Source: Shewanella benthica (GTDB lineage Bacteria > Pseudomonadota > Gammaproteobacteria > Enterobacterales > Shewanellaceae). Taken from it: DNA of 64,000 bases. Shown here piece after piece: positions 30,501 to 38,942 of this stretch. The stretch spans positions 101,595-165,594 of the forward strand of contig JAKVHY010000007.1 of NCBI GenBank assembly GCA_023284085.1, given 5' to 3'. The notes beneath the pieces were generated by a model. The model was not told the origin of the DNA, did not search any database, and saw only the letters and a program-made list of their open reading frames with translations. The stretch's first letter is position 1. Each line of letters begins with the position of its first letter. The position numbers were made by a program, and so were the translations under genes.

Positions 30501-33500
30501 CGATTAGTTTAAATACCACTGGTGATGCTAATGCTGTGGTCAGCATACAAAATGGAGATAGCAGTTTTGCGACAGTCACATTGAGTGGTTTTACTGGTGA
30601 CGGTTCAATTGGCATCAATGTAGCCGCTGAAACGGCTAGATACAGCACTAACCTAGCGCCTGCAGCAGGCCCGTCGAATGTATTTGTGGTTGATACCCAT
30701 AAGCCTACAGTGACTCTTAGTACCTCATCTACGAGTCAAGTTGGTGACTTTAACGTCAATATCGTATTTGAGGAAGCTGTTGCAGACTTTACTATCGATG
30801 ATATATCGGTGATAAATGGCGCAAAATCTGATTTTCAGGTCATTGATGCACAAAACTACTCTGTGACAGTGAGTGCTTCTGGTGAAACGCTAGTCTCAAT
30901 TGATGTTCTTGATAGTGTTGCTCATGATAGTGCTGGTAATGGTAATAGTGCTTCAAACTCGCTATCAATTACTTATGATGATCTGCTTCCTACCGTTGAT
31001 ATTTCAGGTCCTGCTGGTCCAGTAGCGACTAGCTTTACAGCAACAATTGATTTTTCAGAAGCTGTATCAGGTTTTGTTGAGGCAGACATTCAGGTGGTCA
31101 ATGCAAACCTGTCTGATTTTACCGATGTCGATGGTCTGCAATATACGGTTTTAGTTTCGCCAATAGCTCAGGCAAGTGTTGAGCTGTCAATCGGTGCTGT
31201 TGCGGCGGTGGATACGCTTGGAAATGGAAATACAGCTTCAAATACTTTTTTCGTTATTTACGATTTTAACGATGCACCAGTTATATCAGGTATACCCGCT
31301 ACATCAGTGAGTGAAGATAGTGCTTATAGCTTCTTCCCCACATACAGTGATGCAGATGCTGGGGATTCGCTAACATTTAGTATTGTAAATAAGCCTACTT
31401 GGGCCACTTTCAGTACCACCAATGGCACACTTTCTGGTGTGCCAACGAATGATAATGTAAGCACTACTTCCGGTATTATTATCAGTATCTCTGATGGTGC
31501 TTTATCCTCTTCACTTGCATCGTTTGATATAGAGGTAGTGAATACTAACGATGCACCGACGATTTCAGGTACACCGACTACTTCGGTTAACGAAGATGCA
31601 AGCTATAGCTTTACGCCAATGGCTGCAGATGTCGATACAGGTGACAGCCTGACCTTTAGTATTGTTAATAAACCAAGTTGGGCGACGTTCAGCTCAGTGA
31701 ATGGCTCTTTGTCAGGCAGTCCGGCTAATGATGATGTTGGTACTAGTTCTGGTATTGTGATTTCAGTGTCTGATAGCACGGTTTCTACTGCATTGAGCTC
31801 ATTTAGCATTACCGTAGTGAATACTAACGATGCGCCGATAATTTCAGGCTCACCAGCCACTTCGGTTAACGAAGATGCAAGCTATAGCTTTACGCCAATG
31901 GCTGCAGATGTCGACACCGACGATAGTTTGAGTTTCAGCATAGTGAACCAGCCGAGCTGGGCGACCTTTAGTTCAGTGAATGGCATGGTATCAGGCACCC
32001 CAAGTAACGAAGATGTTGGCATCACTTCGGGCATCGTTATCTCAGTATCTGATGGCTCGATATCGACACCTCTGAGCGGCTTTAGTATCACGGTAGTGAA
32101 CACTAACGATGCACCGACAATTTCAGGCTCACCAGCCACTTCGGTTAACGAAGATGCAAGCTATAGCTTTACGCCAATGGCTGCAGATGTCGATACAGGT
32201 GACAGCCTGACCTTTAGTATTGTTAATAAACCAAGTTGGGCGACGTTCAGCTCAGTGAATGGCTCTTTGTCAGGCAGTCCGGCTAATGATGATGTTGGTA
32301 TTAGTTCTGGTATTGTGATTTCAGTGTCTGATAGCACGGTTTCTACTGCATTGAGCTCATTTAGCATTACCGTAGTGAATACTAACGATGCGCCGACAAT
32401 TTCAGGCTCACCAGCCACTTCGGTTAACGAAGATGCAAGCTATAGCTTTACGCCAATGGCTGCAGATGTCGACACCGACGATAGTTTAAGTTTCAGCATA
32501 GTGAACCAGCCGAGCTGGGCGACCTTTAGTTCAGTGGATGGCACGTTATCAGGTACCCCAAGTAACGAAGATGTTGGCATCACTTCAGGCATTGTTATCT
32601 CAGTATCTGATGGCACGATATCGACACCTCTGAGCGGCTTTAGTATCACAGTAGTGAACACTAACGATGCACCGACAATTTCAGGCTCACCAGCCACTTC
32701 GGTTAACGAAGGTGCGAGCTATAGTTTCACACCTGTTGTCATAGATGCTGATACTGAAAGTAGCCTGACTTTTTCCATCGTTAATCAACCAAGTTGGTCT
32801 ACGTTTAGCGGAGTAGACGGTACACTCTCGGGGATGCCAAGCAATGATGATGTTGGCATTACTTCAGGCATCGTTATCTCGGTTTCTGACGGTACAGAAA
32901 CCGTATCACTTGCAGCTTTCAGCATCGAAGTCACTAATGTTAATGGTATACCTGAGATATCAGGCTCGCCTGAGCTTTCTGTGTTAGAGGATGAAAATTA
33001 TAGCTTTACGCCTATTGTTGTCGATGAGGATGCTGACGAAACCCTTAGCTTTATGATCACCAACAAACCGAGTTGGGCATCGTTTGACATGGCGACAGGT
33101 ATGTTAAGTGGCACACCTTTGAATGCTGATGTCGGTGTCTATTCTGGCATCATCATTACAGTGACTGATAATGCTGAAGGCAGTGATGCGTTGGGCGATT
33201 TTTCTATCGAGGTGATTAATGTTAACGACGCCCCAGAGTTTACTTCGGAACCTATAATTGAAATAGTTATTGAGCAAGCATATAGCTACCAACTTACGGC
33301 ACAAGATGTAGATGAGAGCCATGATATTAGCTTCTCTATTGTTGCTGCGCCAGATTGGCTCAGCTTAAGTAATTCAGGTTTAATTAGTGGTACGGCACCA
33401 GCTGATGCTCGCGGTGAACAGTTTAATATTGTCATTGCTTTGACTGATGGCGACGTTGAGCAGCCTGTATTACAGGAGTATGTACTCGCGGTAATAGAAC

Positions 33501-35425
33501 CAACGGATACGAACCTTGCTGCTAAGTTGTACTTTACTCCTGCACCTGCATCACCTGGGCAGCCTGTCAGTCTGATTATAGATATCAGCAATACAGGTTT
33601 AATTACTGCAAATGGAGTCGTGTTTGAATTAGCCATTAGTGATGAGTTGAGCATTACTGAACTAGCTGGTATTTGTAGTGAAGTCGGCCTAGGTAAAATG
33701 AGTTGTCAACTTGATGGTGATTTAGCTGTAGAAGAAACAAGTACGACAGTCATCGGGTTATTCACCGAAGATAATGGTTCTGGTTTTGCCAATGCTGAAT
33801 TAAATATTACAGCTGACAATATTGATGGTGAGACGGTTTCAGATACTGCGCAGTTGTTGATTGCCGAAGTGTTATCCCTTGTGCCTGGCGAGATACTCTC
33901 TAGTACACCTTCTGAAGTTGGTTTTGCCTTCGATATTAATAATGATACCTACACAGATCTCGTTAGCTTTAATGGTACAACAGCTCAAATTGAAGTGCGT
34001 CTTAATGATGGTTTAGGAACATTAATGGACTCTGTATCCATAGATGTAATCGAAGACGTTAAAGGTATGGTTGCAGGGGATATCAACGGGGATGGTCATA
34101 TCGATATTGTCACTGTTGGTGGAGCCTCTGCAAATAGTGTTGCTTATTTACTCGAAGAAAATCAGCAGCTCATGTCGCACTACGTGCTAGATGCTGTTAA
34201 AGCCGACGTGGCTCTCATTGCTGATCTGGATGGTGATGGTGAGGTTAGTGTCATCCTTGCTGGTATATATCAGAGTCATGTGGCTATTTATACGGGTATA
34301 GGCAGTGGTAGTGAGTCTGTCGAACTGATTAACTTTTTTGCTCTTATCAATCAAAACGCTTCTGTTCAAGAGTTGGAAGGTACAAACGTTACTCTTGCTA
34401 GCTCAGCATCAGTTTCTCCAGAGAGAGCAGCTGCAGAGAGTACTATGGGGGTGACTGATTTAAGCCTTATAGAAACCGATGCTAGTGTGCAACTGATTGT
34501 ATCTTCAGATAATGAAATGCCAGTGTTAGTACAGTTTGATGAGAATATATGGCAGGTCACACAAATCGAAGGCTTGCCGCAGGCTGTGGAACGTTTGGTG
34601 CTTGAGGATATAGATGGTGATGGCAAGCTAGATGGCTTCAGCTATATTGATAGTCAGTGGAAGTTGACTATTGATCTATTTGGCTCTCCATCGAATAGCT
34701 CAGTTAATTTCCCTGATGCTGATAAGTTACTTGTTGCTGATGTCGATGATGATGGCGTAATGGATATCTTGTTTGTGACACCTCAGGGAGTGAGTATCTG
34801 GCATTACTATGCCATTGATGATATTCGTGTCGACACTGTTGTTATCGTAGGTGATGATATTTCCGATGTCGCTCTTGTTGATATTGATAATGACGGTGAT
34901 TTAGATTTGGTTACTATAGATGGGCAAAATGGTCTTTCATTGTGGTATTTAAGCCTAGAAAAAGGCTTCGGTGAGCAAGAGATTGATCTGGCCTTAATTG
35001 TCCAAGCTACTAGTTTTCCTCAAATTGACCAAGCGGGGACTATAATTTTTAACATTATCAATAAATCTAGTGGAGATGCGACTCATGTTTCACTTACGAT
35101 TAGTATACCGACAGGTTTAAGCTTCAGTCAGTTACCTTCCGGGTGTGTACTATCTGCTGATTTGAAATGTGGGGCAGGGGCACTAGCCGCCGGTGAGCGA
35201 GTGAGTATCACAGTATGGGCTACAGCTGTGTCAGCAGGAAGTTACAAGGTGGCAGGGGTAGTGGGAGCGACTCAATATGACATAGACTCTACAAACGATA
35301 GTGACTCGGTGACTTTGAGTATTCCCGAGCCTGTTGAAAAAAGTAGTGATGCTGGTGCAATGTCTTTGGTCATGTTTATGTGGCTGTTTATGTTGGTGCT
35401 ATACCGACGTCGTCAGTTCCGCTAA
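27578..35425 (+). CDS. Giant exported Ig-like/FG-GAP repeat protein (2615 residues)
   Basis: Signal peptide about 1-32. Residues about 35-820 hold roughly six DUF11-like beta-sandwich repeats (recurring LAAGASCTFSVDYTVP-type strands with paired cysteines). About 823-1225 contains bacterial Ig-like repeats (DFSEAVSGFVEADIQV type). About 1230-1967 contains eight putative-Ig/cadherin-like repeats (ISGSPATSVNEDASYSFTP), four of them in a near-identical 558-bp tandem duplication. About 2090-2480 carries FG-GAP calcium loops such as GDINGDGHIDIV and VDIDNDGDLDLV. A final DUF11-like domain and a C-terminal hydrophobic segment followed by YRRRQFR complete it. The end resembles a rhombosortase GlyGly-CTERM tail but has DAGAMS instead of the glycine pair. 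GAGGGA site before the ATG. Probably a surface adhesin or matrix protein; divergent from the 27243 gene across a 277-base spacer. Confidence 0.85.
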   Translation: MKRLISGLNCCERVFVIAFVMVSTFLSPLVYSESIGLTIDGAFSTTTIGDGNVSSLTLTLDNQTGVSVSDIGFTATIDDPTFMDFFDPVNVSSTCSSGSYSFTATEFIAVDYLLIAGQACTFTLDYIGTINDGLTVLGVSVTDLVSSEGAGTNLAGPVQLTVDPTYMTASLAISNASLSVGSVNTATITLGNLPSDFFGIRFPQGVIAFTDGVELASVVNFVSDCGGTNPNVAGSSSFSFPNDYANTSSCVISFDVVSTNAGEKLLISGDLFDIVNGRTIGKVSSSYISELGFINASFSPTALVPNSTATIDVSILNTDRSNPATNISFTDDLGSVLSGLVSTGDLTNVCGAGSSLTGTSVLTFTGGSLAAGTSCNFSINVAVPGNAAPGNYINTISAISYELDDSTINPSDALSSFTVNSAPSLSISTNQSGNPTTTVAAGDVISVEYVLTNVDIANVASSVSFNHELTGLPYFTAAVPADNFCNASGVATFTPLYSDAYNFIPPSVSFTGMTLAAGASCTFSVDYTVPDDFDAGAYLFSVAAIDATINSVSVQSSSPSASSAFTVDAAPQLAMVFNPAAVAPGSASNIKFAISHGAGSSYSADDIGFSLDLDAMLTGMTVQSLPSEPCGVGSTISGSTSLTLASGVLAPGDICEFSVPVNVPANMPASSYPFDSSLLTASINGSTLTSPLAAADLQITNVTFSKSFDPTSLRVGNVSTTIKSIYVINNADTVEQVSELYFNEDFSGIDSGVTIASIAETDVCGTGSSTTIVGQTFILFAGVLEPLTSCSFEVVLNLPANMTADEYSNSSSTISGKVNGNITSFEAMTARFTVNEISVLTAIDVSSPTSESSILMSIDFSDDVQNFVVGDIVATNATLSNFITLNASQYSVEVSPDADGTVTLNIAAGVAEDISEPAVTNTVSAPIMFEYQSVPLVPTPSLLIGQPSSLLTSASDVTYAINYTDVETVNLLVSAISLNTTGDANAVVSIQNGDSSFATVTLSGFTGDGSIGINVAAETARYSTNLAPAAGPSNVFVVDTHKPTVTLSTSSTSQVGDFNVNIVFEEAVADFTIDDISVINGAKSDFQVIDAQNYSVTVSASGETLVSIDVLDSVAHDSAGNGNSASNSLSITYDDLLPTVDISGPAGPVATSFTATIDFSEAVSGFVEADIQVVNANLSDFTDVDGLQYTVLVSPIAQASVELSIGAVAAVDTLGNGNTASNTFFVIYDFNDAPVISGIPATSVSEDSAYSFFPTYSDADAGDSLTFSIVNKPTWATFSTTNGTLSGVPTNDNVSTTSGIIISISDGALSSSLASFDIEVVNTNDAPTISGTPTTSVNEDASYSFTPMAADVDTGDSLTFSIVNKPSWATFSSVNGSLSGSPANDDVGTSSGIVISVSDSTVSTALSSFSITVVNTNDAPIISGSPATSVNEDASYSFTPMAADVDTDDSLSFSIVNQPSWATFSSVNGMVSGTPSNEDVGITSGIVISVSDGSISTPLSGFSITVVNTNDAPTISGSPATSVNEDASYSFTPMAADVDTGDSLTFSIVNKPSWATFSSVNGSLSGSPANDDVGISSGIVISVSDSTVSTALSSFSITVVNTNDAPTISGSPATSVNEDASYSFTPMAADVDTDDSLSFSIVNQPSWATFSSVDGTLSGTPSNEDVGITSGIVISVSDGTISTPLSGFSITVVNTNDAPTISGSPATSVNEGASYSFTPVVIDADTESSLTFSIVNQPSWSTFSGVDGTLSGMPSNDDVGITSGIVISVSDGTETVSLAAFSIEVTNVNGIPEISGSPELSVLEDENYSFTPIVVDEDADETLSFMITNKPSWASFDMATGMLSGTPLNADVGVYSGIIITVTDNAEGSDALGDFSIEVINVNDAPEFTSEPIIEIVIEQAYSYQLTAQDVDESHDISFSIVAAPDWLSLSNSGLISGTAPADARGEQFNIVIALTDGDVEQPVLQEYVLAVIEPTDTNLAAKLYFTPAPASPGQPVSLIIDISNTGLITANGVVFELAISDELSITELAGICSEVGLGKMSCQLDGDLAVEETSTTVIGLFTEDNGSGFANAELNITADNIDGETVSDTAQLLIAEVLSLVPGEILSSTPSEVGFAFDINNDTYTDLVSFNGTTAQIEVRLNDGLGTLMDSVSIDVIEDVKGMVAGDINGDGHIDIVTVGGASANSVAYLLEENQQLMSHYVLDAVKADVALIADLDGDGEVSVILAGIYQSHVAIYTGIGSGSESVELINFFALINQNASVQELEGTNVTLASSASVSPERAAAESTMGVTDLSLIETDASVQLIVSSDNEMPVLVQFDENIWQVTQIEGLPQAVERLVLEDIDGDGKLDGFSYIDSQWKLTIDLFGSPSNSSVNFPDADKLLVADVDDDGVMDILFVTPQGVSIWHYYAIDDIRVDTVVIVGDDISDVALVDIDNDGDLDLVTIDGQNGLSLWYLSLEKGFGEQEIDLALIVQATSFPQIDQAGTIIFNIINKSSGDATHVSLTISIPTGLSFSQLPSGCVLSADLKCGAGALAAGERVSITVWATAVSAGSYKVAGVVGATQYDIDSTNDSDSVTLSIPEPVEKSSDAGAMSLVMFMWLFMLVLYRRRQFR
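31582..32697 (+). repeat. Tandem duplication of a 558-bp two-domain unit
   Basis: Positions 31582-32139 and 32140-32697 are nearly identical over 558 bp. Each unit has two 279-bp (93-residue) Ig-like domains that differ from each other, so the order is A-B-A-B. Differences are limited to scattered substitutions, for example around 31740, 31986 and 32538. This indicates recent duplication inside the gene. Confidence 0.92.
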
Positions 35426-35479
35426 CCATGTGTTTATAAGATAGTCGATCACAAGACCAGTCAGTAAGAAGCGTATTTA

Positions 35480-35511
35480 AGCCGACAATATTGTTGATTG
35501 TCGGCTTTTCT
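35480..35511 (+). terminator. Intrinsic terminator after the 2615-residue gene
   Basis: Stem agccgacaat/attgtcggct (35480-35489, 35497-35506) with a 7-base loop, followed by the T-rich run ttttctatttcttt. It separates the giant gene from the CRTAC1-type gene. Confidence 0.85.
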
Positions 35512-35627
35512 ATTTCTTTGCTGTCTATCGACAAATAGCATCTTTGCCGTATCTTGTTAACTAATGTTAGTGTTTTTGTAAATAATAAAATAACGATATG
35601 CCGAACGTAACGGCAAGGGAGTGGGTC

Positions 35628-38600
35628 ATGCGCGAATCTAGCTATGCTGTGAGAGCTGTTGTTAGCTTAACTAATCATGTCAAATTACGTCATTTGAAAT
35701 TACGTCGTTTTGCTTTAAGTAGCATCTGTGCTGCAATCCTTTCTACCTCAGCTTTCGCCGATAGCTTGCCTCAACAAACCCCTCTCGATGATGGAATATT
35801 GCGTTTGATGGGCAAACTTGAGTCTGCTAAAGATCCTAAGTGCCATGCTACGGCTACTCGCCTGGAGGGGTTAATTTTTGGGACTCCCCTGACTGAAAAT
35901 GCTCGTTATGCTAAAACGGAATTTCAGAAACGATTAGTCAGGGATATCTGGCAAATTGCAGCAGAAGATAATCCCGATTTAGACCCGTTAGGGCATGAGG
36001 CTGTTTTGAACGCTGCGAATGCATTGTTTACTACCACCACTATTCGAGTCGGTGAACAAAAGTCGTCAAAGGTTACGATTGGTAATGTGAGTACCGAGAT
36101 CACAGAGCGTGATCAGCAGCATTATGGTTCCATTGCATATACATTAAGAGCTATGCTCGCTGTGCAACAAGATGTTTTGTTGGATTTTGACATCGAGCTT
36201 CCCGAATTGAGCGATTCTGCGGCCGAAGTGATCACTCAAAAAGTGGATTTACTCACGCTCACTTTACTTAAAATAGCGGATGAACAAGCTCGTCAAGCTG
36301 ATAAATATCAAGTTTCAGTCGCCAATATTCACCACAGTTGGCAGTTACTTTTCCCTCAACATCTTGCGGATAAAATAACTGATGAGCGAGTCGTCAGTTC
36401 AGCATCTTTTTCAACGAGAAGTACTGGCATATTAATGCGTTTAATTGAGCAAAAAATTGCCGCCTTTGAACAATATAATGATGTCAATCAAACACTTTTC
36501 GCTCGCAATCTACAAGTCTACTTTGCTAAGTTGGCGATGCCAGATGATACGCGTCAGGCTGCAGAGTTTAAGCAGTACCTGACTGAAGCAATGATCGCTT
36601 TTGCAGGTAGTTTATATCTCGATGCGCAATCACAGGTCTTGTCTGGCTCGACAATAAAAGAAGAGCACGTCGCTGCTTCTTTAACTCGGTTATTGCCACA
36701 TACAGTCAATGAGTTTGAAGATGTCATATTTTACCCTAACTATCCAAAAGATAAGCAAGTGGTCATCGAATCCTATGATATGGATTCATTTCGGGATTCA
36801 GGGTTACATTGGTTGTATCTGAGAGAGGCCTTAGTCGATGCTAAGGAGATGGTAAAACTTGAGGCAGACCCGTTTGCTGCAGAGCTTCTAAGTGAAGCAG
36901 TGGCTCATTATGGTGTTTTGTTATTACGAAATGCGGGTATCGAAGGTAAACGGCTCAAACAAGAGTTTTTGTCTGCAGATCTTATCTCTATAAGCTACCA
37001 GATGATAAATAATGAGATCAGTGCTTATGCTGTTTATCAGCCAAAGCAAGTGGCCGCAACAGGTATCATTTCAGCAGGCCGTCAGCAGAGTTCAGAGATG
37101 CCCAGATATTTTATCAATGTCACTGAGCAGAGAAAGTTTCACGCTGAACATAGATCATCAGATTGGTTAAGTCGTCAGTTACGCAGTTATTTAGATAAAG
37201 ATGAGCAAACAGGTATTATCACCATTCCGCCCGCTTTTGGTGGCAGTGGTATCGCAGCAGAAGATGTCGATGGTGATGGATTAGCTGATATTTTAATTTT
37301 AAGCGGCCTAGGCAATAAGCTCTATCTTAACCGGGGTGACTATTTCGAAGATGTTACAGAAAGTGCTGGTTTAAGCAATCAAAGTCATCGCGCTGGTAGC
37401 GGGGGATTGCCTGGAGAACCTAGGCAACCCCTTATTGCTGATTTCGATAATGATGGTGATCAGGACATAATGATCACCTACGTCGATGAGCCACATCGTA
37501 TTTATCGAAATGATGGAAATGCGAAATTTACTGAAATGACCCACATTGCGCAACTCGGTGGCAATGGTGCCGTAGGGGGGCCGGCAACAACCTTCGATGT
37601 CAATAATGATGGTCTGCTTGATATCTATATTCAGTATTTTGGTAACTATTTACAAGGTGACCTGCCTACATTAAAACGCCGTAATGATAATGGAGGGGAA
37701 AATGTACTCTTTATTAATCAAGGTGGTTTCAAGTTTACACAAGCGCCTAATGCGTTGGGAGCCAATAATAAGGGCTGGGGACAAGCCGTTACCCACACAG
37801 ATCTAAATATGGATGGCTGGCAGGACTTAATTGTTGGTAATGACTTTGGAGTCAATGCCTATTATATCAACCAAAAAGGGCAAGGGTTTATTGATTACGC
37901 CCATAAAATTGGTACAGATAAGCCGTCTTACACGATGAATATAAGTTTGAGTGATCTGAACCGTGATGGGGTCGCAGATATATATGTGTCCAATATCGTC
38001 ACTATGAACAAGGATCAAAAATATGTATTGCCGAGTGAGGACACCACTGCAGAGTTCAACCCTGATAAATTAGCTAATATGCGTGTAGTTGAAGGCAACG
38101 ATCTTTTCTTATCGACTAAAAATGCTCAAGGGGGTCTGAAGTACCAACACAGTGACCTTGTGGGAAGGGGATACTCTTCTACAGGTTGGGCATGGGACGC
38201 TGACTTTTTTGATGTTGATAACGATGGTGATGATGATTTGTATGTGTTAAATGGTATGAATGACTATTATGTCTATTCGACGAAAAACCCATATTATACC
38301 GATCCTCATACTGGGAAATCTATGGATGTCGATTTTCCAGATGCAGCTAAGGCTGCGAATGTTTTCTTTTTAAATAGTGGCGGTAAACTCAATAATGTGT
38401 CCGCATTAAGTGGCTTAGATCTTGTGGCTAACTCTCGTTCTGCCACCTATCTGGATATGGATATGGATGGTGATCTTGATGTAGTGATAAATAACTACCA
38501 TGGGCCTGCTCAGATATTTGAAAATCAAGCCGAAAAGTTAAAAAACAACTGGTTGAAAATTCACTTGCAAGGTTCTCCTGAAGATGGCGTTAATCTTGAT

Positions 38601-38846
38601 GGTATAGGTGCGCAAATTATTATAGGTACTGATACTGAAGGCTATAGTTGGCGACAAGTCAGCGGCAGCCAAGGTTATATGTCTGTTCACCCAAAGACAC
38701 AGCATATGGGCTTAGGTAAATCGACAAAAGCTAAAGTGATGGTGATTTGGCCTAATGGTCAGCGTCAATATTTTGATAATGTCGAGGCAAATCGCAGTTA
38801 TACAATTCGTTACCCTTCGAATAAAAAAGTTGTGAATAACAATTAA
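35628..38846 (+). CDS. CRTAC1-type exported protein: helical domain, FG-GAP repeats, ASPIC/UnbV C-terminus
   Basis: A 1072-residue protein. ATG 35628 has AAGGGAG six bases upstream, better than ATG 35598. Signal peptide with an unusually long charged n-region ending FALSSICAAILSTSAFA (cut near 45). About 45-500 is mainly helical and unrecognised. About 530-950 has FG-GAP/VCBS calcium loops (AEDVDGDGLADIL, ADFDNDGDQDIM, FDVNNDGLLDIY, FDVDNDGDDDLY, LDMDMDGDLDVV). The last about 90 residues (NWLKIHLQGSP, VSGSQGYMSVHP, VIWPNGQRQYF) match ASPIC/UnbV. Such proteins are exported calcium-binding propellers of unclear role. The next gene, 96 bases on, may be co-transcribed. Confidence 0.85.
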   Translation: MRESSYAVRAVVSLTNHVKLRHLKLRRFALSSICAAILSTSAFADSLPQQTPLDDGILRLMGKLESAKDPKCHATATRLEGLIFGTPLTENARYAKTEFQKRLVRDIWQIAAEDNPDLDPLGHEAVLNAANALFTTTTIRVGEQKSSKVTIGNVSTEITERDQQHYGSIAYTLRAMLAVQQDVLLDFDIELPELSDSAAEVITQKVDLLTLTLLKIADEQARQADKYQVSVANIHHSWQLLFPQHLADKITDERVVSSASFSTRSTGILMRLIEQKIAAFEQYNDVNQTLFARNLQVYFAKLAMPDDTRQAAEFKQYLTEAMIAFAGSLYLDAQSQVLSGSTIKEEHVAASLTRLLPHTVNEFEDVIFYPNYPKDKQVVIESYDMDSFRDSGLHWLYLREALVDAKEMVKLEADPFAAELLSEAVAHYGVLLLRNAGIEGKRLKQEFLSADLISISYQMINNEISAYAVYQPKQVAATGIISAGRQQSSEMPRYFINVTEQRKFHAEHRSSDWLSRQLRSYLDKDEQTGIITIPPAFGGSGIAAEDVDGDGLADILILSGLGNKLYLNRGDYFEDVTESAGLSNQSHRAGSGGLPGEPRQPLIADFDNDGDQDIMITYVDEPHRIYRNDGNAKFTEMTHIAQLGGNGAVGGPATTFDVNNDGLLDIYIQYFGNYLQGDLPTLKRRNDNGGENVLFINQGGFKFTQAPNALGANNKGWGQAVTHTDLNMDGWQDLIVGNDFGVNAYYINQKGQGFIDYAHKIGTDKPSYTMNISLSDLNRDGVADIYVSNIVTMNKDQKYVLPSEDTTAEFNPDKLANMRVVEGNDLFLSTKNAQGGLKYQHSDLVGRGYSSTGWAWDADFFDVDNDGDDDLYVLNGMNDYYVYSTKNPYYTDPHTGKSMDVDFPDAAKAANVFFLNSGGKLNNVSALSGLDLVANSRSATYLDMDMDGDLDVVINNYHGPAQIFENQAEKLKNNWLKIHLQGSPEDGVNLDGIGAQIIIGTDTEGYSWRQVSGSQGYMSVHPKTQHMGLGKSTKAKVMVIWPNGQRQYFDNVEANRSYTIRYPSNKKVVNNN

Positions 38847-38942
38847 AGGCTTAGCACATAGTGTGTAGTGGTAGCTGAATGTTCAAATTTAGCTATCACG
38901 CTAAACCTCCTAATATAGTCAGGCTTTGAAAGAGATTATCTG

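Noticed and set aside
31603..32697. Four evenly spaced 85-codon minus-strand frames with period 279 bp; also considered as a CRISPR-like repeat array
   Set aside because: They are antisense shadows of tandem Ig-like domains in the 2615-residue gene. Repeat units are 279 bp with no short repeat/unique spacer pattern.
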